Source: Streptomyces cathayae (GTDB lineage: Bacteria; Actinomycetota; Actinomycetes; Streptomycetales; Streptomycetaceae). Taken from it: a stretch of 64,000 nucleotides of DNA. Position 1 is the stretch's first letter, and every line of letters starts with the position of its first letter. Position numbers and translations under genes: made by a program. The stretch is taken from assembly GCF_029760955.1 (NCBI RefSeq), contig NZ_CP121682.1, positions 930,001-994,000 of the forward strand, given 5' to 3'. Of this stretch, positions 7,217 through 15,729 are shown piece by piece. Under the pieces are notes generated by a model. The model did not search any database. It saw only the letters and a list, made by a program, of their open reading frames with translations, and was not told the DNA's origin.

Positions 7217-7699
7217 TCAGGCTCGCGCGAATCCCGGTGGGTCGAGAGCCTCGACGATGTGGGCCGCCGCCTCGCCCAGGGCCTGCCGCTGCTCGGGCGT
7301 GAGCCTGTCGAACACGTAGCGGCGCACGGCGTCGACGTGCTCGGGTGCCGCGGCGGCGACCTTGTGCCATCCCTCGTCGGTCAGCCTGGCGAGGGTGTAC
7401 CGGCCGTCGGTGGGGTCCGTGACGCGCCGCACCCAGCCGGCCTTCTCCAGGCGCGACACGACACGCGACAGGTGGGACAGCGTCATGTTCGCGACGGCCG
7501 CGAGCTCGCTGAGCCGGAGCGTCCGGTCCGGCGCCATCGAGATCTGCGAGAGCGCGTGGTACTCGGGGAGGCTCAGGGCAGAGTCCTGGCGAAGCTGCGC
7601 GTCCAGCCGCACGGGCAGCCACACCGTCATCGTCCAGAGCGCGAGCCACGCCTCGGACTCCTCCGGCGCGAGCCAGCGCGCTTCCTGCTCGGACTCCAT
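7217..7699 (-). CDS. MarR-family transcriptional regulator
   Basis: This 160-residue winged-helix regulator has the MarR core ALSLPEYHALSQISMAPD, the helix-turn-helix LRLSELAAVANMTLSHLSRV and the wing RVTDPTDGRYTLARLTDEG. MarR proteins usually repress their own operon and a divergent gene and respond to phenolic or oxidative signals. Here they would control the NmrA gene behind it and the divergent aldo-keto reductase. ATG 7699 is preferred; GTG starts at 7708 and 7720 would place the N-terminus within the large dyad at 7718-7768. The last 13 codons are duplicated as an orphan fragment near the left edge of the window. Confidence 0.9.
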   Translation of the reverse strand: MESEQEARWLAPEESEAWLALWTMTVWLPVRLDAQLRQDSALSLPEYHALSQISMAPDRTLRLSELAAVANMTLSHLSRVVSRLEKAGWVRRVTDPTDGRYTLARLTDEGWHKVAAAAPEHVDAVRRYVFDRLTPEQRQALGEAAAHIVEALDPPGFARA

Positions 7700-7717
7700 G
7701 ACCGACACCCTAGCAGT

Positions 7718-7768
7718 CACTTGACACGGAAAGTCATTGGTTCATACAGTTACTTTCCGAGGCAAGTG
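7718..7768. promoter_or_regulatory. Large inverted repeat and promoter between MarR and aldo-keto reductase genes
   Basis: CACTTGACACGGAAAGT (7718-7734) and the reverse complement of 7752-7768 agree at 15 of 17 positions, separated by 17 bases. Within it, TTGACA (7721-7726) and TACAGT (7745-7750) make a sigma70-type promoter with an 18-base spacer reading toward the aldo-keto reductase. An operator surrounding a promoter fits repression by the adjacent MarR protein. Confidence 0.7.
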
Positions 7769-7840
7769 ATAATTCCGTGACCTGAGGGCGGGAAACCCCC
7801 TCGGGGACAGCACGACACGCACCACAGCAAGGAGCTCCAC

Positions 7841-8806
7841 GTGACAGCCGGCGTCCAGACCGATCTCGTCTCCGTCCCGCGCACCGATTTCACCTCGGTT
7901 CCGCTCGTCCTCGGCGGCAACACCTTCGGCTGGACCTCCGGCCGTGAGGAGTCGTTCGCCGTGCTCGACGCCTACGTCCGGGCCGGCGGCACACTCGTCG
8001 ACACGGCCGACGTCTACTCGGTCTGGGCGGAGGGCCACACCGGCGGCGAGTCCGAGACGATCCTGGGTGACTGGATGGCCGCACGCGGCAACCGCGACGA
8101 CGTCGTCGTCGCCACCAAGGTCGGCATGCTCCCGCCGTTCGACAAGCAGGACCGCGGCACCGTCACCCGGGCGCTCGACGCCTCCCTGAAGCGCCTGCGC
8201 ACCGACCACGTCGACCTCTTCTACTCCCACCAGGACGACGAGAACGTGGCGATCGAGGACCAGGCCGCGACCTACGACGCGCTCGTCCGCTCCGGCAAGG
8301 TCCGTCACATCGCGCTCTCCAACCACACGCCCGAGCGCATGCTCCGCTGGTTCGAGCACGCGACCGCGGAGAACCTCGCCGTGCCGGTGGCGATCCAGCC
8401 GCAGTACAACCTCGTCTTCCGCAAGGACCACGAGCAGGGCTACCGTCCGGTCGCCGAGCGGTTCGACGCCGCCGTCTTCCCCTACTTCTCCCTGGCCGCG
8501 GGCTTCCTGACCGGCAAGTACCGTTCCCTCGCCGACCTCGAGGGCCGGGCCCGCCAGGGCCAGGCCCACGGTTACGTCTCCGAACCCGGCCTGAAGGTCG
8601 TCGCCGAGGTCGTCCGCGTCGCCGAGGCGCACGCCGCCGAGCCGGCCACGGTCGCCCTCGCGTGGCTGCTCGCGAAGGGCGTCACCGCGCCCATCGCCTC
8701 GGCCCGCACCGTCGAGCAGCTTCCGGCTCTCCTGGCCGCGCCGTCGCTGCGGCTCACCGAGGCCGACCTCGCCGCTCTCGACGCCGTGTCGCAGCCCTTC
8801 GCCTGA
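7841..8806 (+). CDS. Aldo/keto reductase
   Basis: This 321-residue (alpha/beta)8 NADPH-dependent oxidoreductase has the full catalytic tetrad visible: D54 and Y59 (TADVYS), K93 (ATKVG) and H130 (FYSHQDD). The substrate-loop and cofactor segments ALSNHTPERM, PQYNLVFR and PIASARTVEQL fit the AKR subfamily of YajO/IolS-like reductases. The GTG start follows GGAGC at a suitable distance. It is the first gene of the rightward transcript from the MarR-controlled region, with the PRISE-type reductase 98 bases behind. The substrate is unknown; carbonyl detoxification is a reasonable inference. Confidence 0.92.
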   Translation: MTAGVQTDLVSVPRTDFTSVPLVLGGNTFGWTSGREESFAVLDAYVRAGGTLVDTADVYSVWAEGHTGGESETILGDWMAARGNRDDVVVATKVGMLPPFDKQDRGTVTRALDASLKRLRTDHVDLFYSHQDDENVAIEDQAATYDALVRSGKVRHIALSNHTPERMLRWFEHATAENLAVPVAIQPQYNLVFRKDHEQGYRPVAERFDAAVFPYFSLAAGFLTGKYRSLADLEGRARQGQAHGYVSEPGLKVVAEVVRVAEAHAAEPATVALAWLLAKGVTAPIASARTVEQLPALLAAPSLRLTEADLAALDAVSQPFA

Positions 8807-8904
8807 GCGCCGCCGCCCACCGGGTCGCTCCCCGGCCGGCCCGGCCGCTTCGAGATCCGTCCGGCCGGACCGCGGCCCTCCCCCCACGAACGGAGATCCC
8901 GCCC

Positions 8905-10020
8905 ATGACCATGCCCCCCACCCCCACCACGCCAGGACTCGGACTGACCGACCTGCCCGTGAACGGTGGCACCGTCCTGGTCGCCGGAGACGGCGGCCTC
9001 ATCGGCAGCTACGCCGCCCGCGAGTACACCCGCCTGGGGTGGACCGTCCACGGCGTGAGCCGCCGTGCCCTCGACGACGTGCCCTGGCAGCACCACAGCG
9101 TCGACCTGCTCGACCCCGAGAGCGCGACGAGCGGCCTCGCCGGCCTCCGCGACGTCACGCACCTCGTCTTCGCCGCCTACGTCGAGAAGCCGACCGACGC
9201 CGAACTCATCGAGGTCAACGACGCGCTCCTGCGCAACACCCTCGACGCGCTGCGAGCCGCCGGCGCGCCGCTCCGCCACGTCACGCTCTACCAGGGCGGC
9301 AAGGCCTACGGCCACCACCTCGGGTACTTCACGACGCCGGCGAAGGAGAGCGACCCGCGGCTCGTCGCCCCGCACTTCTACTCCACCCAGGAGGACCTCC
9401 TGCGGCAGGCCGCCGCCGAACGCGGTTTCACGTTCACCGCGCTGCGTCCCGAGGGAGTGACCGGCTACGCGACCGGAAACCCGATGAACCTCCTGCTCGT
9501 CATCGGGGTCTACGCCGCGATCTGCAAGGAACTCGGCCTGCCGATGCGGTTCCCCGGCACCCGCGCCGCCTACGACGTGCTGTACCAGACCACCGACGCC
9601 GAGCTGCTCGCCCGGGCGACCGTGTGGGCGGGCTCAGCCGACAGCGCCGCCGGTCAGGTCTTCAACGTGACCAACGGCGACCAGTTCCGCTGGTCCGGCC
9701 TCTGGCCGCGGTTCGCCGAGCACTTCGGCATGGACTACGCCCCGCCCCAGCAGATGTCGCTCACCGAGGCGATGCCGACCCGCGCGGACGTGTGGCGACG
9801 ACTCGTCGACCGTCACGGACTGGTCCCCACACCGTACGAGAAGCTCGTCGCCTGGCCGGTCGGGGACTTCCTGTTCCACCACGAGGCGGACAACATCACC
9901 TCCACCGTGAAGATCCGTCAGGCGGGATTCGCGGACGCCCTCGACACCGAGACGCGGCTGCTGCAACGGTTCGACCGCCTGGTGGAGCAGAAAGTGCTGC
10001 CGCCGTTCCACGACCGGTGA
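8905..10020 (+). CDS. PRISE-type short-chain reductase (NAD-dependent epimerase/dehydratase family)
   Basis: This 371-residue Rossmann protein has the nucleotide-binding motif AGDGGLIGSYAARE (27-40). K133 lies in YQGGKAYGHH, and Y159 lies in HFYSTQEDLL. That spaced K...Y arrangement replaces the usual YxxxK and is typical of the PRISE (progesterone 5-beta-reductase/iridoid synthase-like) enzymes, which reduce activated C=C bonds. LRPEGVTGYATGNPMN is the standard segment following it. The ATG at 8905 follows CGGAGA. It is probably cotranscribed with the aldo-keto reductase. Its 3' end overlaps the opposite-strand membrane gene by 103 bases. Confidence 0.86.
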   Translation: MTMPPTPTTPGLGLTDLPVNGGTVLVAGDGGLIGSYAAREYTRLGWTVHGVSRRALDDVPWQHHSVDLLDPESATSGLAGLRDVTHLVFAAYVEKPTDAELIEVNDALLRNTLDALRAAGAPLRHVTLYQGGKAYGHHLGYFTTPAKESDPRLVAPHFYSTQEDLLRQAAAERGFTFTALRPEGVTGYATGNPMNLLLVIGVYAAICKELGLPMRFPGTRAAYDVLYQTTDAELLARATVWAGSADSAAGQVFNVTNGDQFRWSGLWPRFAEHFGMDYAPPQQMSLTEAMPTRADVWRRLVDRHGLVPTPYEKLVAWPVGDFLFHHEADNITSTVKIRQAGFADALDTETRLLQRFDRLVEQKVLPPFHDR

Positions 10021-10505
10021 CCACTCGGGTCCGTGGTCGCGGGTGAGGGCCAGGGGCATCCGGCGAAGAGGCCGTCCTGTACCGCCGCCTGTCCCTGGTG
10101 CAGGAACGACTTCGGATCCCGCAGGGCGTGCCACAGTCCCGCTGCGAGCGGTACGACCGTCAGGGCGAAGAGGACCCAGAACACGAACTCGGCCTCAGGC
10201 GTGAGGTCGCGGACGGTGCCGTCCTCCCACTGGCAGGAGGCCCGCGGCGGAAACGGGGTGGAGACTCCCGATCCCTTCCCGCGCCCGAGGACGCCCTCCC
10301 CCATCGGCTCCCTGAGGCAGGGATCGGTCTCCGGAAACAGGAAGGGATCGTCCGCCACCATGATCACGACCCAGGTGACGGCACCGAGCGGCACCGTCCA
10401 GAACACCGAGGTCCGCACCCACAGCGGCAGCAGCGGATGCGCCGGCAGCCCGCGCAGCACGACCCAGCCGACCACGAGCCCGACGAAGACCGGGAGCAGC
10501 GTCAT
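9918..10505 (-). CDS. Small membrane protein, paralog of the next gene, with anomalous tail
   Basis: This 195-residue protein is unrecognised by name. Residues 1-21 and 28-50 form two hydrophobic segments, a roughly 55-residue hydrophilic loop follows (C at DPCLREP, C at ASCQWEDGTVRD), then a third hydrophobic segment (EFVFWVLFALTVVPLAAGLW). The loop pattern C...C-x2-[WD]-D-G-T-V is shared with the upstream neighbour, whose stop overlaps this ATG (ATGA). The final 35 codons read antisense through the 3' end of the reductase gene and look unlike the paralog, so the true stop may have been lost by a frameshift. Function unknown. Confidence 0.6.
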   Translation of the reverse strand: MTLLPVFVGLVVGWVVLRGLPAHPLLPLWVRTSVFWTVPLGAVTWVVIMVADDPFLFPETDPCLREPMGEGVLGRGKGSGVSTPFPPRASCQWEDGTVRDLTPEAEFVFWVLFALTVVPLAAGLWHALRDPKSFLHQGQAAVQDGLFAGCPWPSPATTDPSGHRSWNGGSTFCSTRRSNRCSSRVSVSRASANPA

Positions 10506-10984
10506 GACACCGCCGCGGCCTTCCGGGCGCGGATCTCGGTGGCGTAGCCCGCGCCGATGACGAGCAGGGCGGCGGCCAGGGCGAGGGAGGCGGTCGCCCC
10601 GTTCATCCACACGTAGCCGGGCTCACTGGAGTAGACGGTGCCGTCGTCGCGGACGCAGTCGAAGCGGAGCGGCAGGTACGAGGACCGGTGGTGGGAGAGG
10701 CCCTGTCTCGTCTCCGCGTCGAAGCCGTCGCGGCAGGCCGGGGCCGGAATCGAGTCCGCGCCGTTGTTGAACCCGTGCTCCGACAGCAGAACGCCGGAGA
10801 GCCCCAGGGAGTAGACGGCCACGGCCGCCCACCCGGCCGCTGCCGCCGCGCGGCGCAGCAGATACACCGCCCAGGGCTCGGGCCGGCCGGGGAACGCCAT
10901 CGCGACGACCCCCACCGCGGCGACGAGCGCGCCGACGGCGCAGACCACGGAGAGACCTAAACCCGCCAGCAGCACGCCCGTCAC
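10502..10984 (-). CDS. Small membrane protein with cysteine-containing extracytoplasmic loop
   Basis: This 160-residue protein has an N-terminal hydrophobic segment (LSVVCAVGALVAAVGVVAMA), a second one around 45-68 and a third near the C-terminus (TASLALAAALLVIGAGYA). Between them lies a loop with PACRDGFD and FDCVRDDGTVYS, presumably one disulfide outside the membrane. It is paralogous to the following gene and translationally coupled to it (ATGA at 10502-10505). A short Arg/Lys-rich tail ends the protein. No domain name can be assigned; a pair of interacting membrane proteins is a fair inference. Confidence 0.7.
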   Translation of the reverse strand: MTGVLLAGLGLSVVCAVGALVAAVGVVAMAFPGRPEPWAVYLLRRAAAAAGWAAVAVYSLGLSGVLLSEHGFNNGADSIPAPACRDGFDAETRQGLSHHRSSYLPLRFDCVRDDGTVYSSEPGYVWMNGATASLALAAALLVIGAGYATEIRARKAAAVS

Positions 10985-11615
10985 CCCCGTCCGAGCGGGA
11001 GCGGGGCTTGAGGGAAGAGGGGCACGGCACGCATGCGGTCACCTCATCAGCACCGCACCGGACCGTCTGTGGCGGAAGCCACTCCTCCGGTCACGGTCAC
11101 GTCACAGCGGGCGGAGGCCCCTGGGGGGTCCGTGCGGGGTGGGCCGCGAGGGCATCGCCCCGTCCCGGCTCGGAAAACTGGATGCACGGGTGCCGCGTGC
11201 CGCCGGATGCGTCAGAAGCGGGGCGCGGCTCGCCGGTCCTTCGGGAGAGCGACGGTCCCGCGGTCGCCCGCGAGGCACCGGAGCACCGGCTGATCCCCTC
11301 CCCGCGCATCAGCGACCGACCGGTACGACCACACCCGGCTCCACGGTGAAATAAGGCACATTTCACCCACCGGACACGAAGCCTCCAACCGCTACCTGAG
11401 CACGGCGAAAGCCCAGGTCACAGCCGACGTCTGAGATCTCTGCCGAATCCGAGCGACTCACGGAGATCATTTCGTTAGGCGTTCTAATGGCTAGGTGGGG
11501 CCCCACGACAGAGCGCCCACTGTGCACGGCCTCCCCCATCCCTTCGGATCGAGGCCGCGGACGTCTGCCCACGCCGGCGCCCGCCTGAACCCGTCGCCGA
11601 CAGGAGGAGGACTGC
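10985..11615. other. Intergenic region before the BCCT gene
   Basis: These 631 bases separate divergent transcripts. The right part (11340-11490) is noticeably AT-richer and contains TTAG-N5-CTAA (11475-11487), a possible part of a promoter or operator for the transporter. I see no credible gene. Confidence 0.45.
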
Positions 11616-13892
11616 ATGCCCGAAGCCGTACACACGCCCCGCCCCGGAGGCGAGCCTCCGAAGGCCCCGATCGAACGCCGCCACCTCGGCGGCACCGAAC
11701 GGCGGCGCCCAGGCCAGGAGGCCGAGAACCGTCCTCCCGTCTCCAGTCAGGAACTCAGCAAGGCCCCCGCGGAACTCATCGAGGAGCCCGGCCCCAAGGT
11801 CAACTGGCGCGTCTTCGTCATCTCCTCGGCCGTCATCGTCGCCTTCTCCCTCTGGGCCATGTTCGCGCCCGGGCACGCCGCCGACACCATGCGGGCCATG
11901 GTGGCCTGGATCGCGGAGAACCTCGGCTGGTTCTACGTCCTGACCATCACCGTGGTGATCGTGTTCGTCCTCTGGGTCGCGCTGTCCAAGGAGGGCTCCG
12001 TCCGGCTCGGCCCCGACCACTCCCGGCCGCAGTACAAGCTCTTCACCTGGGTGGCCATGCTGTTCGCCGCCGGTGTGGGCATCGACATGCTCTTCTACTC
12101 CGTCACCGGGCCCATCACCCAGTACATGGCTCCACCGACGGGCGAGGGCCAGACCGGCGCGGCCGCCCAGGACGCCGTGGTCTGGACCATGTTCCACTAC
12201 GGCGTGGCCGGCTGGGCCATGTACTCGCTGCTCGGCATGGCCATGGGCTACTTCGCCTACCGATGGGGCATGCCGCTGTCCATCCGGGCCGCCCTGTACC
12301 CCCTGCTCGGCAAGCGCGTCCGCGGCGGGATCGGCGACACCATCGACATCGTCACCCTGGTCGGCACCGTCTTCGGCGTCGCCACCTCCATGGGCATCGG
12401 CGTCGTGCTGCTGAACGTCGGCTTCGCCTGGCTGTTCGGCCTCCCGGAGGGCCTGGCCCTGCAGATCGCGCTGGTGGTCGTGGCCGTGATCATGACCATC
12501 GCCGCCTGCACCTCGGGCATGGACAAGGGGATCCGGCTGATCTCCGAGCTGAACATCTGGAGCGCGGCGGCCATGCTGCTGTACATCCTGGTGACCGGAG
12601 AGTCGGCGTTCCTGCTCAACGCGCTGGTGGAGAACATCGGCCGGTTCGTCTTCTCGCTGCCGGAGCGGACCCTGCAGACCTTCGCCTACCAGGAGGGGGG
12701 CTCCGAGTGGATGGCCGGCTGGACCCTGTTCTTCTGGGCGTTCTGGCTGGCCTGGGGCCCGTTCGTGGGCCTGTTCCTCGCTCGCATCTCCCGCGGCCGC
12801 ACCCTGCGCGAGTTCGTCATCGCCGCCGTCACCGCCCCGGTGCTCTGCGACTTCCTGCTCGTGAGCATCTTCGGCAACAGCGCCATGCGCCAGGTCCTGG
12901 ACGGGAACACGGAGTTCGCCCAGCAGGCCGTGGACAGCCCGGAGAAGGGCTGGTTCGCGCTGCTGGAGATGTTCCCCGGCGCCGCCTTCCTGATCGGCCT
13001 CGGCACGCTGTCCGGCCTGCTGTTCTACCTCACCAGCGCCAACTCCGGCGCCATGGTGATGTCCAACTTCTCCTCCTCGATCCCCAAACCGTCGCAGGAC
13101 GGGGCGAAGTGGCTGCGCGTCTTCTGGGCGGTGCTCACCGCGGTGCTGACCATCGCGATGCTGGTGGCCGGCGGGGTCACCACCATGGAGTACGCGACGC
13201 TCATCTTCGCCCTGCCGGTGACGGTCATCGCCTGGCTGGTGATGGCCTCCTTCTCCAAGGCCCTGCGCATGGAGCGGGCCGAGCGAGAGGGCCGGATCCT
13301 GCGCCGGCAGTCGACGGCGGCGCACGGCGGCCACGTGCCCGAGCGCACCTGGCGCCAGCGACTGGAGCGGATGCGTTCCTACCCCTCGAAGAAGCAGGTG
13401 GCCCAGTTCATGGAGCGCACCGTGCAGCCGGCGCTGGCCGACGTGGTCCGCGAATTCGGAAAGCAGGACCACCAGGCCACACTGGACCCGGTCCCGAACG
13501 AGCACACCGACATCTCCGGCCACGCACTGGTGGTCACGATCCCCGAGCACCGCGACTTCCACTACCAGGTACAGGCCGTCGAGGCCCCGGTGCCGATGTT
13601 CGGCGGACGCATGTCCCGCCAGACGGACGTCTACTACCGGGTCGAGGTGTTCACCCAGACCGGCTCCGAGGGATACGACCTCATGGGCCTGTCCCACCAG
13701 CAGGTGATCGACGACGTCCTGGACCGCTACGAGGCCCACCTGGGCTTCCTCACCTACTCCACCCAGCACGACTACGCCTCGGTACTCACACCGTCACCCG
13801 CGACCACCACGGGCGCCACCCCGGTGGTGGAGCCCGCGGAGCCGCAGAACGGCGCCGGCACGGACACGGCGGACAGCCGACCGAAGGCGTAG
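11616..13892 (+). CDS. betT: BCCT-family betaine/choline transporter
   Basis: This 758-residue secondary transporter of the BCCT family takes up quaternary ammonium osmolytes. Twelve hydrophobic segments span roughly 65-560. Hallmarks are KEGSVRLGPDHSRPQY, the glycine-rich TM5 region, GMDKGIRLISELN and the tryptophan-rich segment LFFWAFWLAWGPFVGLFLARIS, followed by SRGRTLREF. N- and C-terminal extensions (about 65 and 200 residues) are hydrophilic; the latter (RTWRQRLERMRSYPSKKQ onwards) is the regulatory tail of the BetT subgroup. AGGAGGAG precedes the ATG. It lies apart from the bet catabolic genes, which have their own paralog at 27190-29316. A piece of this gene is duplicated at 5978-6172. 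Confidence 0.93.
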   Translation: MPEAVHTPRPGGEPPKAPIERRHLGGTERRRPGQEAENRPPVSSQELSKAPAELIEEPGPKVNWRVFVISSAVIVAFSLWAMFAPGHAADTMRAMVAWIAENLGWFYVLTITVVIVFVLWVALSKEGSVRLGPDHSRPQYKLFTWVAMLFAAGVGIDMLFYSVTGPITQYMAPPTGEGQTGAAAQDAVVWTMFHYGVAGWAMYSLLGMAMGYFAYRWGMPLSIRAALYPLLGKRVRGGIGDTIDIVTLVGTVFGVATSMGIGVVLLNVGFAWLFGLPEGLALQIALVVVAVIMTIAACTSGMDKGIRLISELNIWSAAAMLLYILVTGESAFLLNALVENIGRFVFSLPERTLQTFAYQEGGSEWMAGWTLFFWAFWLAWGPFVGLFLARISRGRTLREFVIAAVTAPVLCDFLLVSIFGNSAMRQVLDGNTEFAQQAVDSPEKGWFALLEMFPGAAFLIGLGTLSGLLFYLTSANSGAMVMSNFSSSIPKPSQDGAKWLRVFWAVLTAVLTIAMLVAGGVTTMEYATLIFALPVTVIAWLVMASFSKALRMERAEREGRILRRQSTAAHGGHVPERTWRQRLERMRSYPSKKQVAQFMERTVQPALADVVREFGKQDHQATLDPVPNEHTDISGHALVVTIPEHRDFHYQVQAVEAPVPMFGGRMSRQTDVYYRVEVFTQTGSEGYDLMGLSHQQVIDDVLDRYEAHLGFLTYSTQHDYASVLTPSPATTTGATPVVEPAEPQNGAGTDTADSRPKA

Positions 13893-13905
13893 GCACCGCT
13901 CCACC

Positions 13906-13935
13906 GGAGCGGCCGGTGCCCGCGCCGGCCGCTCC
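13906..13935. terminator. Strong hairpin between convergent genes
   Basis: GGAGCGGCCGG (13906-13916) pairs perfectly with CCGGCCGCTCC (13925-13935) across 8 bases, 13 bases after the transporter stop. It can serve both this gene and the convergent lipoprotein gene. Confidence 0.75.
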
Positions 13936-14101
13936 GCACCCCACGCCTTCGCTCAGGTGCACGGTGGCGGGCACCGCCCGGGCCCCTGGGGCCACCCCCA
14001 CGACAGCCGGCCGCGTCCCCAGGAGTTCGTCGTCTGCGACCGCAACGAGGACGGCGCGGGATCGCCCCGGCCCCCACGGTCGACGAAGTGAGGGGTGTCG
14101 T

Positions 14102-15070
14102 CTAGCGTTCCGCTTTTTCCCAGGGTCTGACCCCGAGCTTTCCGGTGGTTCCGAGGTCGAGGTGCGGGGTCACCGTCACCGGGGCGGCGCCCTCCTTCGC
14201 CCGGACCCGCACGTGGGGCACGTTCACCGCCGTACCGAACTCGGTGGTGTTGCGCCAGAGCAGGCCGGCGGTCGCCGACTCGCCGGGCTCGAGCGTGACG
14301 GGCCGGGGCGGTTCGTCGGGCCCGGCGCCGGTGGTGATCTCGCCGCTGCCGTCGAGGATCTCGACGCCGTCGACGGGCTCGAGGTCCTCGTCCAGGAGTT
14401 CCAGCAGCGGGTAGCCCTCGACGGTGTAGGCGCGCGTGCCGCAGTTGTCGAGGTGCAGGCCCACGACGCGCAGCCCCATGGCCGCGTCGCCCTCGTCGGT
14501 GCTGATCCGGATTCCGGAGGCGGGGCACGTGCCCGGTTCGGCCGGTGCCTCGCCCGCGGGGACCTTGGTCACTTCGAGCACCTCGGCCTGCGTCACCCGC
14601 GGCGCGGTGGGCGGCAGTTCCCCGGCCCGGACCGCGCCCCGCACGATCTGGCCGGGGCCGACGTCGCGCACGGTCTCGGTCTGGTTGGTCACGGCCCCGC
14701 CGTCGCCGCTCTTGAAGGTGAAGACGATCGAGTAGGTCAGGGTCTCGGTGCCCTCATTGGTGACCTCGTAGCCGGCGGAGACCCCCGAGTCCGCGTCCGA
14801 GCCCGTGGTGAGCCCTTCGGCGGAGACGGAGTGGCTGCGGGTGGGCGAGGGGGAGGCCGACGGGAGGGTCAGCGAGGTGATCCGTGCGCCGTCCTTGCCC
14901 GGATCGTCGATCTGTGTGCCCTCCTGCGACGCGGCCGTGCCGGCGCCGGTGCTCCCGGCACCCGCGCGCTCCGTCCCACAGGCTGTGAGCAGCAGAGCGG
15001 TCGCGACGAGAACCGACAGTAAGGGGGTGATGGCGGCGAGAGCCGGGCGGAGGTCGGTGGGTCTGCGCAT
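14102..15070 (-). CDS. DUF4232-type secreted lipoprotein
   Basis: This 322-residue protein has a lipoprotein signal peptide ending in LLLTAC (lipid-modified Cys31), followed by a Ser/Thr/Gly-rich linker. The region 60-160 is an immunoglobulin-like domain (VSAGYEVTNEGTETLTYSIV). Residues about 180-322 match the DUF4232 pattern: C-P-A-S-G-I-R-I, MGLRVVGLHLDNCGTRAYTV with its paired cysteine, and GYPLLELLD. DUF4232 proteins are abundant, surface-anchored and uncharacterised in Streptomyces. It is a single gene, convergent with the BCCT gene and separated from the upstream peptidase gene by a long gap. Confidence 0.85.
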   Translation of the reverse strand: MRRPTDLRPALAAITPLLSVLVATALLLTACGTERAGAGSTGAGTAASQEGTQIDDPGKDGARITSLTLPSASPSPTRSHSVSAEGLTTGSDADSGVSAGYEVTNEGTETLTYSIVFTFKSGDGGAVTNQTETVRDVGPGQIVRGAVRAGELPPTAPRVTQAEVLEVTKVPAGEAPAEPGTCPASGIRISTDEGDAAMGLRVVGLHLDNCGTRAYTVEGYPLLELLDEDLEPVDGVEILDGSGEITTGAGPDEPPRPVTLEPGESATAGLLWRNTTEFGTAVNVPHVRVRAKEGAAPVTVTPHLDLGTTGKLGVRPWEKAER

Positions 15071-15729
15071 CCGGTCATCCCATCAGGGTGTGGTCCCTGC
15101 TCGTGCGACGGGGGCACAGTTCCGGTCACAGGGACGTCACAAGCGGGGGCGGGGAGATGTCGGGAGACGTCGGGGAAACGCGGCCCCAGAAGCGGCTACT
15201 CCCCGTTCGTCGATTCCCCCGGTCCATGCTCGGCCCGACGAGCGACCGGGACAGCAGCCGCAAGATCGGCCGACCAGACCGATTCACCGGACCAACCCCT
15301 CCAACTCCTGGGCGAACAAGTGGACTTACCGCTTCCGGTTCTCCGCCTCCACCACGGTCTCGAGCATACGCAGCCCCCGACACCCCTCTGACCGCAGACC
15401 TCCCGGGACCCGCGTACACCCGGGAGGCCCACAGACCCGGGGCTGCGGACACGTGTCGCGCAGGGTGCGTACGGCCCGGTGCGGGGCCTCGGCCGTACGG
15501 GCGACGGCGGCCCCGATCACGTCGTCGATGTGCCACAGCGAGCCGACCGACGGGAGGGAAGCCCGCCGTCCGAAAAGCGCTGACGATGTGGACGGCTCGT
15601 CGGCGTGCTCTAGGGACTCCCCTAACTCCGCCGAGGGAACTGCTGCGCACACGTCAAAGTTCGGCATTCTGGGCCCGTCCGCGCATGAGGAGACCGATCC
15701 TCCACGCACTTCGCAGTTCGGAGACAGCA
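15071..15729. other. Long intergenic region between lipoprotein and M23 peptidase genes
   Basis: These 659 bases must hold the promoters of two divergent secreted-protein genes. Some minus-strand stretches look faintly protein-like (around 15400-15560), but no start, motif or complete frame can be supported. I looked for the conserved blocks of a ydaO-type riboswitch, often found before cell-wall hydrolases in Streptomyces, and did not find them. Confidence 0.4.

Noticed and set aside
11484..13769. Very long minus-strand open frame opposite the BCCT gene
   Set aside because: It is antisense to a clear transporter gene, with His/Gly/Glu-rich composition produced by the GC bias and no motif.
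15071..15729. ydaO-type riboswitch before the M23 peptidase
   Set aside because: The conserved blocks expected for that riboswitch were not found on reading the leader region.
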